NCBI GenBank assembly: GCA_012862575.1
Contig: BLSF01000009.1
Span: 620,001 to 684,000 of the forward strand
DNA: 64,000 nt
Source: Parietichytrium sp. I65-24A
Taxonomy: Eukaryota > Sar > Bigyra > Thraustochytrida > Thraustochytriidae
Reading direction: 5' to 3'
The position numbers and the translations under genes are program-made. Under the pieces are notes generated by a model, which was given only the letters and a program-made list of their open reading frames with translations, made no database searches and was not told where the DNA came from. Below, piece after piece: positions 1 to 9,883 of this stretch (position 1 is its first letter; each line of letters opens with the position of its first letter).

Positions 1-1717
1 CAGGCTGCATCGTCCGCTTTCCAGTTGGCGTAGCGATAGACAAACTTCCAAACACCCCATACAAGAACCCTGGGACCGCCGTAGTGCACTCCTGGAGACC
101 TGGTCACTGGGCAACGTGGATGTTCGCGGCAGACAAGGATAAAAGTAATGCCACGCACCTCATCTTTGAGAAAGGAGGTTTTCAAGGTGGACGTGGCGAG
201 AATGTTGGGGAGGCATTTTATGTTGAGAATGTTGAGGAGGAACTTGACGCAGAGAACGAGTTTTTCTTTGATGAATCCAAGCAGATCTTGATGTACTTTT
301 CGCGCTCGTCCACTCCTCCAGAAGGCGTTGTCGAGATTCCCACGCTCAAGACTGTCATCAGGGCAGCGGGAACCATAGAGCACCCTGTACAGAATATCCA
401 CATCCTGGGAATCAACATTCGTGACACGAGGCTCACGTACTTTGACGAGCACCAGATGCCGAGCGGTGGAGACTGGACCATTACTTTGAAGGCAGCTGTC
501 GAGTTTCGCGGTGTCCAAGGTGCAAGTCTGAACAGCTGTACCATGGAAGAGTTGGACGGAAACGCGATGCTCGTGAAAGGTTTTGCACGGAATGTAATCA
601 TTCAGAACAATGATTTTCATTACATCGGCGGGAACATCATTGCGTTGCTCGGGGAGACTTTTGCGCCAGAGCTTCCAAAGGATTGGGGGATGGTAAGTCG
701 GCTGTATTAATTTGGGTGAGGTTTGAATGTTCAACTAAAGGGAACGAAACCTGTTGTGTGATATGTGCATGGGGAAAATTATCTATTCACTCTCTTTAGG
801 GATGGGATGGATCCGCCGGAACTCAGCCTCGCGGCACAATTGTGCGAAACAACTTTGCGTACCGCTGCGGTATGTTCGAGAAACAGTCAGCGTTCTTTTT
901 TCAGGCGAAATCTATGCAGACCGTCCTCTTAAACAATATCTTCTTCCATGGGCCGCGCGCCGGAGTCAACTTCAACGACGGTTTCGGCGGAGGAAACGTG
1001 ATGGATGGCAACCTCCTCTTCTCAACTGTGATGGAGACCGGCGACCACGGTCCATTCAACTCTTGGGATCGTCAGCCTTATGCGCATGCAAAAAATGACA
1101 AGGGAGAGTACATCATGGAGAAGGAGATGGACGAGTTGAAGAACAACTTGTTTATGGCCAACTACTACTCGCAAGAGGCTGTGGACAATGATGATGGAAG
1201 CGCGTTCTTCAACACGCACCACAATGTTTTGGTCTACGGGGAGTCTTCGCTCAAGAGTGACTTTGACGGGCACACCAACTACCAACACCACAACCTCATT
1301 GCGTTCATGCAAAAACGAATCATCGACACCATTGACAAGCACAGAGACGTAGAGGTGGACAAATCGTACAACAACACCATCATTTTCAGAGACAACAACC
1401 CGGAGTACACTCACTTTGACTGCAATTGCAAACCAGGAGACAAAACGAACGCATGCCCAGTGCTAGAATTTAACAAGATCTACACCCCGGATGGAAAGCT
1501 TCGCGACGTTTGCGATAAGCCATTTGCCTCTCTTGTGGGTGAGGATGGGCTCTTCAAGGGCTCTACTCTCGGAACTTGGCCACCGGTATCGGAAATCATG
1601 AAGCTTGCTCGTGAACTTTTAGGGTTGAATGATGAAGCAGATTCCACAACGGACTCTTCAACCTTGCGGGAAGAGCTTATTTTTGGCCAGGGAAACAAAG
1701 TGGGGCTTGACCAATGA
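1..1717 (+). CDS. Right-handed beta-helix (pectin-lyase-fold) protein, 5' end outside window
   Basis: Two exons are visible: 1-692 (open to the window edge, so the start is missing) and 800-1717, joined across a 107-base intron (GTAAGT donor at 693, TTTAG acceptor ending at 799) in phase 0. The protein shows the short Asn/Ile/Val-rich coils of parallel beta-helix proteins (for example VIIQNNDF, TIVRNNF, VLLNNIFF) and the motif TGDHGPFNSWDR, which I associate with GH141-like or other pectin-lyase-fold carbohydrate-active proteins of algae and protists. The C-terminal part has a Cys pair (CNCKPGDKTNACP) and ends in a polar tail. Such proteins are usually secreted and act on polysaccharides, but no catalytic residues can be named here and the substrate is unknown. 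The signal peptide, if any, lies outside the window. The fold is fairly sure; the enzyme class is inference. Confidence 0.75.
693..799 (+). other. Spliceosomal intron in beta-helix gene
   Basis: Canonical GTAAGT donor and TTTAG acceptor. Removing these 107 bases joins ...GWGM to GWDGSAG... in phase 0 and restores one continuous reading frame. Confidence 0.85.
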
Positions 1718-1918
1718 ATACCTATTTGTTTTTTGCACATCATTGTTCACAAAGCCCATAAGAAAAAACATCTTGCTTTTTTGGAAAGAACGGAACAGAG
1801 AATCAATCAGCGCAAGAGGAAGGCAAGCAAGCTGAGATGCCTGCACATATCATTTGCTGGCGAGGAAAGAGAAGACCCAAGTGCAGGGAGGTCAAATGGA
1901 CCGAGAATAGAAATAGTT

Positions 1919-2428
1919 TCATGTGCAGGTAATATTCATCATAGAATCTCTCGGTTTGACAGCGTCAATTCCAAGGTACGTTACGTCAGCTTCTCCCAAG
2001 ATGCGAACCGTCAAGTAACCTCTTCCGAGACAATCCGAGATCGCGCTTCCGATGATTTTCGGGATGTCCGTCAAGCTAATTTTTGGCAAAACATTGAGCG
2101 GCATGGATGAGATATTTCTCTTTGGCAACGTGAAGGGCGAGTTCTCCTCGTCGAGCTGCAACTCTCCAATCTTGGTATCCGAGTACAAAATATCTGCATC
2201 GAATGCGTTGATATCAACCGCCACCCAGTTTGAATTGTCCACCAGCGCGTAAAGCTCTGCCACAAGCTGCAGATTGGCGCCAAAACTCACGCTGCCACTG
2301 TCCGCATTTTCATCTGTCCCGATGATCTCCACCTCCCTCGGAAACAAGAAACCCACTAAGAGACCCACCAACAACACCACAAAAATGGTGATAATCCCGC
2401 ACCCTCTCTTTCCACACGGGCAGCCCAT
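1919..2428 (-). CDS. LEA_2-type single-pass membrane protein
   Basis: A 169-residue protein starting at the first ATG (2428). It begins MGCPCGKRGCG, a Gly/Cys-rich basic tip that could be lipid-modified, followed by one hydrophobic helix (about residues 12-30, IITIFVVLLVGLLVGF) and a predicted beta-rich domain. The domain resembles the LEA_2 (LEA14-like) fold: alternating hydrophobic strands with internal segments such as WVAVDINAFDADI and the ending GYLTVRILGEADVTYLGI. Type II topology is likely, with the domain on the non-cytosolic side. In plants such proteins are linked to desiccation, pathogen response or lipid contacts; nothing here fixes the role. It is convergent with the beta-helix gene (about 200 bases between stops). 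The family call rests on architecture, not on a diagnostic motif. Confidence 0.6.
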   Translation of the reverse strand: MGCPCGKRGCGIITIFVVLLVGLLVGFLFPREVEIIGTDENADSGSVSFGANLQLVAELYALVDNSNWVAVDINAFDADILYSDTKIGELQLDEENSPFTLPKRNISSMPLNVLPKISLTDIPKIIGSAISDCLGRGYLTVRILGEADVTYLGIDAVKPRDSMMNITCT

Positions 2429-2545
2429 CTTCACGTCACGGCTCTGGTATAGTTCGGGATCTGCCTCTGCCTGCTCTTCTCACTCTTGGGACAACCCACT
2501 TCACTCGTCTCCGACGGTCTTTGGTCCGAGTCTCTGTGGCCTGGA

Positions 2546-2555
2546 TTATATATAC
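2546..2555 (-). promoter_or_regulatory. Candidate TATA box for LEA_2-type gene
   Basis: On the minus strand the sequence GTATATATAA lies about 118 bases upstream of the ATG at 2428, a plausible TATA position if the 5' leader is about 90 bases. There is no transcript evidence. Confidence 0.35.
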
Positions 2556-3888
2556 AAATGAACATGTAAACTTGTTGTGTACTCCTTGGCCTCGTACACC
2601 TGTTACGCTAGCAGCTTACAGAGAGCGCTCGCTCACCATCCAAGTCGTATCGGTTTACTTGGCTGGGCCATAGCTGGGAAAGGTGCGCACTCACTCCTTC
2701 ACTCCTTGCCTTTCGCATGAGTGGAAAGTTGTCAACCTGATGTGCCAGCTGACTTTGTTGTTCCAAGATTGACAGAATTGACAGTGAGATGGACAAGCAA
2801 AAGAGAAGAGAGGTGTTTGCTTGCGTTTGCGTTTGTTCTTTCTTGGAGACGGGGAAGTGCTATGCTTTTCCTATTACTTCTTCCCCTCCCTCTTCCCCCC
2901 TCCCCCCCCTGCTCCTCCCTCCTCCAGGAAGTGGAAAGATGCATGCGAGCAGGTTAGAAACAGCCCAAACGAAGCCTGGCCGAGCGTATCTCGCGACGAG
3001 ACGCCAGTGTTGAGAGTCTGGCGCTTCTCGCCAACAACAACAGAGCTAGCTTCCTGTTCTCAACTGTAAATTCCCATTGGCGAGTTTCTCTGTCTTGTAT
3101 ACCTAAGGTTCGCGGGAGCTGCGCTAGCTGTGCGTGATTTCGGCGCTGGCCACGTGCTCATAGTGCTCATCGCAAACTTCCTCGCGCTAGTCGAGTACCA
3201 TCGCAGTGCTGGCGAAAGTACGAGAGAAATTGATTGCACGCCGTTGCGTCGATCGCCGGATCGGACTGTGTGGCTCGTGTCGTCGCCATTGCCGGTCTGA
3301 GCGTCTGAGTCAGCCGTGCCGAAAACAACAGCGACATCGACAAACTATAATAATCCGCAAGCATCAGTAAAAAATTAGTTGATTGAATCTTCCTCATGCT
3401 GTTTGTTGTTCTTGTTTTTTAGCTCTTGTTGTTGTTATTGTTGTAATTGTTGCTCTTGATGATGATGATGATGATGTTGTGGTTGTTGTTGCTGTTGTTG
3501 TTGTTGTTGTTGTTATTGTTGTTGTGTTGTTGTAGTAGTTGGTGATGATGTTGTAGTTGTTGATTTGCGAACTCGGAGACCCGGCCTATGCTTCGTGAAG
3601 CGTATTTCGATCACGAATAAACTGTACAAAAAGGAATCAACTAAAAGGTCTGAATTCTGACGTTTTGACAATTTGAAAATTTGAACTATTTGATTGACAG
3701 TGAACGCAGTGACAAAGCAACAAAAGCAACAAAAGCAACAGAGCGAGGCAGCGCAGTACAGAGGAGAGCTGTCTCCAGTTTCGTGCAGAGCGCGGAGAGA
3801 TTGGTCAGGCGATAAGCGATAGGCTGAGGAGGGCGTGGGACACGCGTGCGAACAGTCGAGACCAGTACAGTGTTGGGTGCGTGTGAGA
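2556..3888. other. Intergenic region with GTT/GAT microsatellite
   Basis: Divergent promoter region between the LEA_2-type gene and the LRR gene. I see no gene. It contains a pyrimidine-rich run near 2876-2930 and a long (GTT)n/(GAT)n-type microsatellite (listed separately). Open frames across the tract are repeat artefacts. Confidence 0.7.
3403..3563 (+). repeat. (GTT)n/(GAT)n imperfect trinucleotide microsatellite
   Basis: About 160 bases dominated by TTG/GTT units with an embedded run of GAT units. It lies roughly 330-490 bases upstream of the LRR gene start, so it probably falls in the promoter. Confidence 0.9.
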
Positions 3889-4689
3889 ATGTTTGTGCAA
3901 AAGGACACTCGCAAAATTCGGGAGATCTTGGAGGACGCCAAGGATGAGCGCAAGGAGATGTTCTTAGCGAGGCGCGGGGCGGAGTTTGTGGGCGGAAGTA
4001 TCAGGAATACCCTGTGCAGACCTCAGCAAGTGCAGAAGCTTGCCAATTTGGAGCATCTGTCTTTGTATCAGAACAACCTGAGCTCGTTGGGAGGAATCGC
4101 CAATCTTGGCGCGTGCAGCAAACTGGTGTCGCTGGATATTGGGCGTAACTCGATAAAAGAGGTTCCGGTGGAGATTAAACAACTGATCTCGCTTAGGTCC
4201 CTTGTCGCCGACGGAAACGAGATTGAGGACATTCAACCACTTATGGAGCTTTCGAATCTTCAAACTTTGAGACTCTCCGGGAACCGTATCCGCGAGCTTC
4301 CCGAGCAAATAGCCAACATTCGTGGGCTAGTGGAGTTGTTTCTGGACAATAATAAGCTTGAGGCGCTCCCGCGGTGCGTCGGCGAGCTGACCACATTGAA
4401 AGTGCTCAATGTGCGTGGAAACCAGCTCAAGAAGTTGCCCGGAGAACTCGGGCAGCTAAGCGGCCTCGAGATTCTAGTTGCCAGCTCCAATCGACTCGAG
4501 TCGTTCCTGGAAGACGAGGAGATTGAAGCCTTGACGTCGCTTCGCAGACTGAGCTTGAACGGGAACAAGATTGCCAAATTTCCACTGGGCTTGTTAAAAA
4601 TCTCTGACCGCTGCTATGTCAATATTACCAGCAACGAAATCGTTGAAATGCCGGCGGATATCTCAGAGCACAAGAAAATTCTAGCATAA
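3889..4689 (+). CDS. Leucine-rich repeat protein
   Basis: 266 residues from the first in-frame ATG at 3889 (MFVQKDTRKIR); the frame is open 18 codons further up but without an ATG. After a charged N-terminal helix (about residues 1-30) there are about nine LRRs of the 23-residue plant-like/SDS22-like spacing, with repeat cores LEHLSLYQNNLSSL, LVSLDIGRNSIKEV, LRSLVADGNEIEDI, LQTLRLSGNRIREL, LVELFLDNNKLEAL, LKVLNVRGNQLKKL, LEILVASSNRLESF and LRRLSLNGNKIAKF. There is no signal peptide and no membrane segment, so an intracellular protein-protein adaptor is likely, similar in kind to SHOC2/SUR-8-type or leucine-rich phosphatase-regulator proteins. The partner is unknown. No intron is visible. Confidence 0.9.
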   Translation: MFVQKDTRKIREILEDAKDERKEMFLARRGAEFVGGSIRNTLCRPQQVQKLANLEHLSLYQNNLSSLGGIANLGACSKLVSLDIGRNSIKEVPVEIKQLISLRSLVADGNEIEDIQPLMELSNLQTLRLSGNRIRELPEQIANIRGLVELFLDNNKLEALPRCVGELTTLKVLNVRGNQLKKLPGELGQLSGLEILVASSNRLESFLEDEEIEALTSLRRLSLNGNKIAKFPLGLLKISDRCYVNITSNEIVEMPADISEHKKILA

Positions 4690-5589
4690 AATTGCGGTTG
4701 GCTGTTTGTGACTGTTGCGACAGAACCGAACGAAGACTCACGTGTACACAAAAGTTTCGAAGAATTGCGACATGCACTTTTCATATTCCTCTTCACTGTA
4801 CTCCAGAAGGCTAATGCGGAGCTCGCAAATGCATTCTACTTGCACAATCTCCTGCATGGAGCGTTGATCAAACTGCACCCATTTGTTCTGAACAATCCCA
4901 TTACATTCTCGGAAATTCTCGGAACAATTCACACGCAGCGAGCCATCTCCACACAATTCGTGGCGACAAGAGCTCGTCTACCGGAAAGCATGGCCACGAC
5001 GTACAACTGATCAACGAACTATTCTTCAGCCAGGTGGCGATCCTAGTCCATCCTACCACCCTACCTCCCTCCCCTTACGCTATTCCTATAACCCACCGCT
5101 ACTCTCCACCGATAGCCTACCATACAACTTCACCTACCCCACCCCCTAACCATACATTATCCATTCCTCCTACCAACTCGACTGTTAGCGCGCAGTTATG
5201 GTGTAAATATAATCAAGCGCAGTAAGTGTGATTACCGAAGAGGGTAGCATTCGGATGGCATGGAAAGTAGGGCAGTAATTGCAGTAAGTTAATAATCAAT
5301 CTCTCAATGTCAATCATAATTATCATAATCAATCATTTGTCAACAATGAAAATCAATGGGAGAAGGTGGAGAAGGAGAGAGACAGAAAGAGAGACAGAGA
5401 GAGAAAGAGCAGAATCGAAACGGACTGTCCGCGGAAGGAGAGCAGACAAAGTGGTTCGATAAAGGTATATCACGAGGACGGCGAACAACAGCCTGAGAAG
5501 GCAGCAGCATCAACAGGGACGCGAGAGATTGAAGGCAGAGCGGAGCGGGTAGCACGGCTGCGGGCAACGCGAAAGGACGGGAAGAGAAA
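4690..5589. other. Intergenic region upstream of IleRS gene
   Basis: Holds the 3' flank of the LRR gene, a C/T-rich stretch at about 5040-5180, and a purine-rich GAGA tract at about 5355-5420 that probably lies in the promoter or leader of the isoleucyl-tRNA synthetase gene. No gene seen. Confidence 0.6.
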
Positions 5590-8500
5590 ATGGCGTTCGA
5601 AAATGCGCCAGAGAAGCTGAGCTTCCCGGAGATGGAAGAAGAGGTCCTGCGGTGGTGGAATGAGACCAAGGCGTTTGAGAAGAGCTTAGAATTGTCGCTG
5701 GAGGAGAAGCGGCCAGAGTACACGTTCTACGATGGCCCTCCGTTCGCGACCGGTCTGCCTCATTATGGGCACATCTTGGCAGGCACCATCAAGGATGTGG
5801 TCACCCGGTACGCGTCGCTGACTGGCTTCCACGTGTCGAGGAGGTTTGGTTGGGACTGCCACGGTCTTCCAGTGGAGTACGAGATTGACAAGAAGCTTGG
5901 GATTACCAGCAGTGATGACGTCGCCAAGATGGGCATCCGCAAGTACAACGAGGAGTGCCGCAGCATTGTGACCAGGTATTGCAGTGAGTGGGAAGTCATT
6001 GTGAATCGCATGGGTCGCTGGATCGACTTCAAGAACGACTACAAGACCATGGAGCCGTGGTTCATGGAGTCTGTGTGGTGGGTGTTTAAGAGCATCTACG
6101 AGAAGGATCTCGTGTATAAGGGATTCCGGGTCATGCCCTACTCTTTCGGGTGCACCACCCCTTTGTCCAACTTTGAGGCGACCTCCAACTACAAGGATGT
6201 GTCCGATCCAGCAGTCATCGTTTCTTTCCCCAAGGTTGGCGAGGAGGATGTGGCATTCGTTGCTTGGACAACCACCCCTTGGACCCTGCCAAGCAATCTT
6301 GGTCTTTGCGTGAACGCCAACTTTGACTATGTGCAAATCAAGGACAAAACCTCAGGCAAGATGTACATCCTCGGCAAGCTGCGCCTTGGTGAGCTCTACC
6401 CAAAGATGAAGAAGATGAAGGAAAAGTATGAAATGGGAAGCGAGTTCGAAATCATCAAGGAGATGAAAGGCTCCGAGCTGAAAGGGCAGAGGTATCATCC
6501 ACTTTTTCCTTACTTTAAGGATCACCCAAATGCGTTCCAGGTCATGGTCGACGACTACGTCACGGACGACAGTGGTACCGGAGTTGTCCACCAGGCTCCT
6601 GCATTCGGAGAGGATGATTACCGCGTCTGCATGGCGCATGGCGTAATCGTGGCAGGCGGTAGCTTGCCTTGCCCAGTGGACGCAGATGGGCGCTACACCG
6701 AGGAGGTCTATGACTTCAAAGGCGTGAACGTCAAGGAGGCTGATAATGACATTTGCAACAAGATCAAGGAAATGGGTCGCCTCGTCAACAAGGGATCGAT
6801 TCTCCACAGCTACCCATTTTGTTGGCGTTCTGACACGCCGCTCATCTACAAAGCGGTGCCTAGCTGGTTCGTCAAGCTCGACCCCATCAAGGAGCAACTC
6901 CTGAAGAATAACGAAATGACCTACTGGGTCCCTGCTTTTGTCAAGGAGAAGCGCTTCCACAACTGGCTGGAAAACGCTCGCGACTGGAATATTTCTCGTA
7001 ACCGCTACTGGGGCACTCCAATCCCAATCTGGATGAGTGAAGACGGAGAAGAGATTGTGGTGATTGGATCCATTGAAGAGCTTGAGCAGCTCTCCGGCAA
7101 GAAGGTGACGGATCTTCATCGCGAAAATATTGATGATATTGAGATTCCTAGCAAGAAGGGCAAGGGCGTGCTCAAGCGCATTCCTGAGGTTTTTGACTGC
7201 TGGTTCGAGTCAGGTTCCATGCCTTATGCGCAGTCGCATTACCCCTTCGAGAACAAGGATCGCTTTGAGAACGGCTTCCCTGCAGACTTTATTGCTGAAG
7301 GGCTCGATCAGACCAGAGGCTGGTTTTACACCCTCATGGTGATTTCCACGGCCCTCTTTCAAAAGCCACCTTTCCGCAACCTCATCGTGAACGGTCTCGT
7401 TCTTGCTTCGGATGGTAAAAAGATGAGTAAGCGTCTCAAGAACTACCCAGATCCAATGGAGGTTGTCCATGCATACGGAGCAGACGCTTTGCGCCTGTAC
7501 CTGATCGACTCTCCTGTGGTCCGTGCCGAGCCTCTCCGCTTCCAGGAGGCTGGTGTTCTCCAGAACCTCAAGGAGATCTTCATTCCATGGTTCAATGCCT
7601 TCCGCTTCTTTGTGCAAAATGCAAACCGTGTCAATGACGAGCAGGGATGGCTCTTCGATCGGTCAAGTGCGGTTGCTAGAGCAGAAGCGTCTACCAACGT
7701 CATGGATCGCTGGATCATGGCTGCTCTGCACAACCTCATCAAGTTCGTGAGAGAGGAGATGGCAGCTTACAGGCTGTACACTGTGGTTCCTCGACTAATC
7801 AAGTTCATCACCAGTCTCACCAACTGGTACGTTCGCTTCAACCGCCTGCGCCTGAAAGGCTTCGGCACCGAGCTGGAAGATACGCAGGTTGGGTTGTGCA
7901 CTCTGTACACTGTGCTCTTGGACCTGACCAAGCTCATGGCGCCATTCACACCCTTTTTTGCAGAGCACCTTTACCGTTCCCTAGCTCGCCCAACTGCCGA
8001 GAAGGAGCAGAGTGTGCACTTTATGTCTGTTCCTCAATTCAAACCAGAGCTCCTCGACGAGAAGATCGAGCGCACCATGAACAACATGCAAGAGATCATC
8101 ACCTGCGGCCGTCTTGCTCGCGGCAATGACTTGCCATTGAAGCGTCCTCTGCGCAAGCTTGTTGTCGTTCATGAGAGCGAGGAAGTTCTTCAGGACCTTA
8201 AAGCTGTGGAGAACTACATCAAGCTGGAGCTCAACGTTCGCGAAATCGAGTATTCGACCCGCGAGGAGGATTACTGCAAACTCAGTGCAAAATTGAACGG
8301 TAGCGCTCTGGAGAATGGCGTTCCACTCGGTAAGCGCCTTGGCAAGAAGATGAAGCCTGTCATGGCTGCCGTTGACAAGCTCTCACACAAGGAAGTGGCC
8401 GAGTTCCAAAAATCTGGCACCCTAACCGTGGAAGACGTCACGCTCTCCCTTGACGATGTCTTTGTGAATCGCCAGGTCGTGGTTGATCCAAAGGTATTCC

Positions 8501-9072
8501 GCGCAGAGAGCAGCTTGCTCACCAACATTGTCGTGGCGCTTGACACGTACGTAGATCAGGAGCTGCTCGCTGAGCAGATTGCTCGTGAAGTGACAAATCG
8601 TGTACAAAAGCTGCGCAAGTCTTCTGGAGTACAAGTCGGCGATGTGCTCGATGTGTACTACAAGGTCTCTGGCACCTCCGAGGACGCTGAAAAAGAGGTC
8701 TTGAACGCTATCGCCAGCAACACGGAGTTCATCAAGGGTACTTTGCGCCGTTCTATGCACCCTGTATCTCTTCGTCCGTACTACGCACAGTGCATTGGAG
8801 AGCTCACGGACGAGGTGTCTGACGGTGCTTCTGTCACGATCTACTTGTGCCTTCCGTGCCCTGTGCTTCTGAGCGACGAAAAGCTCGCCAGCGCTCTTGG
8901 ATGCGACTTGAAGATCGCCAAAGGCGTCATCTCCACAGTTTCTAGCATGGACTCACAGTGGCTTGCATCGAATGCGTCCACTAGCTTGGAGGTCACCGTC
9001 GACAGCACCTTGCAAAAGCTCGAGCGCGGCAAACATTACTTTTTCTCGATAGAGGAGTACAAGACAAACTAA
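5590..9072 (+). CDS. Isoleucyl-tRNA synthetase, cytosolic
   Basis: 1160 residues, single exon, ATG at 5590 in good context (AAAATGGCG). A class Ia synthetase that attaches isoleucine to tRNA-Ile using ATP. The HIGH motif appears as HYGH (residues 58-61, inside GLPHYGHILAG), and the KMSKS loop as KMSKR (about 611-615), followed by LKNYPDP. The editing (CP1) domain lies between them (VAFVAWTTTPWTLPSNL, DDSGTGVVHQAPAFGEDDY). The anticodon-binding region (about 690-830) and a long C-terminal extension follow. Length and the order of motifs match eukaryotic cytosolic IleRS (about 1,150-1,260 residues) rather than bacterial or organellar enzymes, and no targeting peptide is seen. Confidence 0.97.
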   Translation: MAFENAPEKLSFPEMEEEVLRWWNETKAFEKSLELSLEEKRPEYTFYDGPPFATGLPHYGHILAGTIKDVVTRYASLTGFHVSRRFGWDCHGLPVEYEIDKKLGITSSDDVAKMGIRKYNEECRSIVTRYCSEWEVIVNRMGRWIDFKNDYKTMEPWFMESVWWVFKSIYEKDLVYKGFRVMPYSFGCTTPLSNFEATSNYKDVSDPAVIVSFPKVGEEDVAFVAWTTTPWTLPSNLGLCVNANFDYVQIKDKTSGKMYILGKLRLGELYPKMKKMKEKYEMGSEFEIIKEMKGSELKGQRYHPLFPYFKDHPNAFQVMVDDYVTDDSGTGVVHQAPAFGEDDYRVCMAHGVIVAGGSLPCPVDADGRYTEEVYDFKGVNVKEADNDICNKIKEMGRLVNKGSILHSYPFCWRSDTPLIYKAVPSWFVKLDPIKEQLLKNNEMTYWVPAFVKEKRFHNWLENARDWNISRNRYWGTPIPIWMSEDGEEIVVIGSIEELEQLSGKKVTDLHRENIDDIEIPSKKGKGVLKRIPEVFDCWFESGSMPYAQSHYPFENKDRFENGFPADFIAEGLDQTRGWFYTLMVISTALFQKPPFRNLIVNGLVLASDGKKMSKRLKNYPDPMEVVHAYGADALRLYLIDSPVVRAEPLRFQEAGVLQNLKEIFIPWFNAFRFFVQNANRVNDEQGWLFDRSSAVARAEASTNVMDRWIMAALHNLIKFVREEMAAYRLYTVVPRLIKFITSLTNWYVRFNRLRLKGFGTELEDTQVGLCTLYTVLLDLTKLMAPFTPFFAEHLYRSLARPTAEKEQSVHFMSVPQFKPELLDEKIERTMNNMQEIITCGRLARGNDLPLKRPLRKLVVVHESEEVLQDLKAVENYIKLELNVREIEYSTREEDYCKLSAKLNGSALENGVPLGKRLGKKMKPVMAAVDKLSHKEVAEFQKSGTLTVEDVTLSLDDVFVNRQVVVDPKVFRAESSLLTNIVVALDTYVDQELLAEQIAREVTNRVQKLRKSSGVQVGDVLDVYYKVSGTSEDAEKEVLNAIASNTEFIKGTLRRSMHPVSLRPYYAQCIGELTDEVSDGASVTIYLCLPCPVLLSDEKLASALGCDLKIAKGVISTVSSMDSQWLASNASTSLEVTVDSTLQKLERGKHYFFSIEEYKTN

Positions 9073-9883
9073 GAAACCCAAGACAAGAACGACAATGATT
9101 TCGATTCACATTCAATTTTACGGTTGAACAAGTTAGACAAATGTCATTTTTCTTGCCCTCCTGCTCGCCAACCTCTAGCTAGCGTTTCTCAGGTTTGTGT
9201 GCGTGTCAAAATCGTTCCCGAAATGACTCTGCTCTGCCAAAAGGGTTTGTTTCCGAAGTACTCATGACCTCGTGGCTCCACAAAAAAAGGCTGAATTGCA
9301 ATCATACAACGCACCCACAATCCAAACATTTCCAAACGAGACTTTCGTTCCCAAAACTTTGACCTTGTGCTTGTGGCCTTATTCATTTGTTTCTATCGAT
9401 GGGCATGCTCATGACATCTCAATTTATCTAGCAAGCAAATCAACTGTCCTGTTCAGTGAACTGTAAAACTGTCAGTCCCAGTCTTCATTCACTCTCCAAC
9501 TTTTTTTCCCCTCTCCACTTCCACTACCACAAACCTTAATCTCGTTTATCCCTCTTCACTAACCATCGCAGGATTGCTTTTATGGATAGTCCTCACTTAG
9601 GTATTACAATACTGATGTGACTTGCGTAAGAAATGGAGACTTCTCCTCGCAAGTAACTGGCGCGGACACTTTGACGTACGCAGGATTCATCAGCCGCTGT
9701 TAGGGAACTAGCGATTGCAAGACGCATGCGGCGGGACTCCGTTAATGTTGAGTAGCAGACATCTGGTGAAGTTCTTGGACTCGGAGAAGCGTGGAACGCA
9801 GTGATCCATATTCAGGTGCTCTCCATAACTCATCAAAGAGTCGAAAGCTGGCGGAGAGCGAAGAGACCAAGTTGCTGGGCAGG
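9073..9883. other. Intergenic region and possible 5' leader of the CEP295-like gene
   Basis: No independent gene seen. The reading frame of the next gene is already open from about 9770 without an ATG, so a short upstream coding exon cannot be excluded; candidate donors occur near 9600 and 9650 but no splice can be chosen. Confidence 0.5.

Noticed and set aside
3513-3953. Minus-strand open frame across the GTT/GAT repeat
   Set aside because: Low-complexity translation of a microsatellite.
5686-6336. Minus-strand open frame of 216 codons opposite the IleRS catalytic domain
   Set aside because: Shadow of codon bias in the real gene; no recognisable domain or start context.
6352-7119. Long minus-strand open frame (255 codons) inside the isoleucyl-tRNA synthetase gene
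   Set aside because: It is the antisense shadow of a strongly conserved gene, with no motif of its own.
9770-9883. Non-ATG start for the CEP295-like gene (GTG at 9791)
   Set aside because: Initiation at GTG is unlikely in a eukaryote; the first ATG at 9884 or a missed upstream exon is more plausible.
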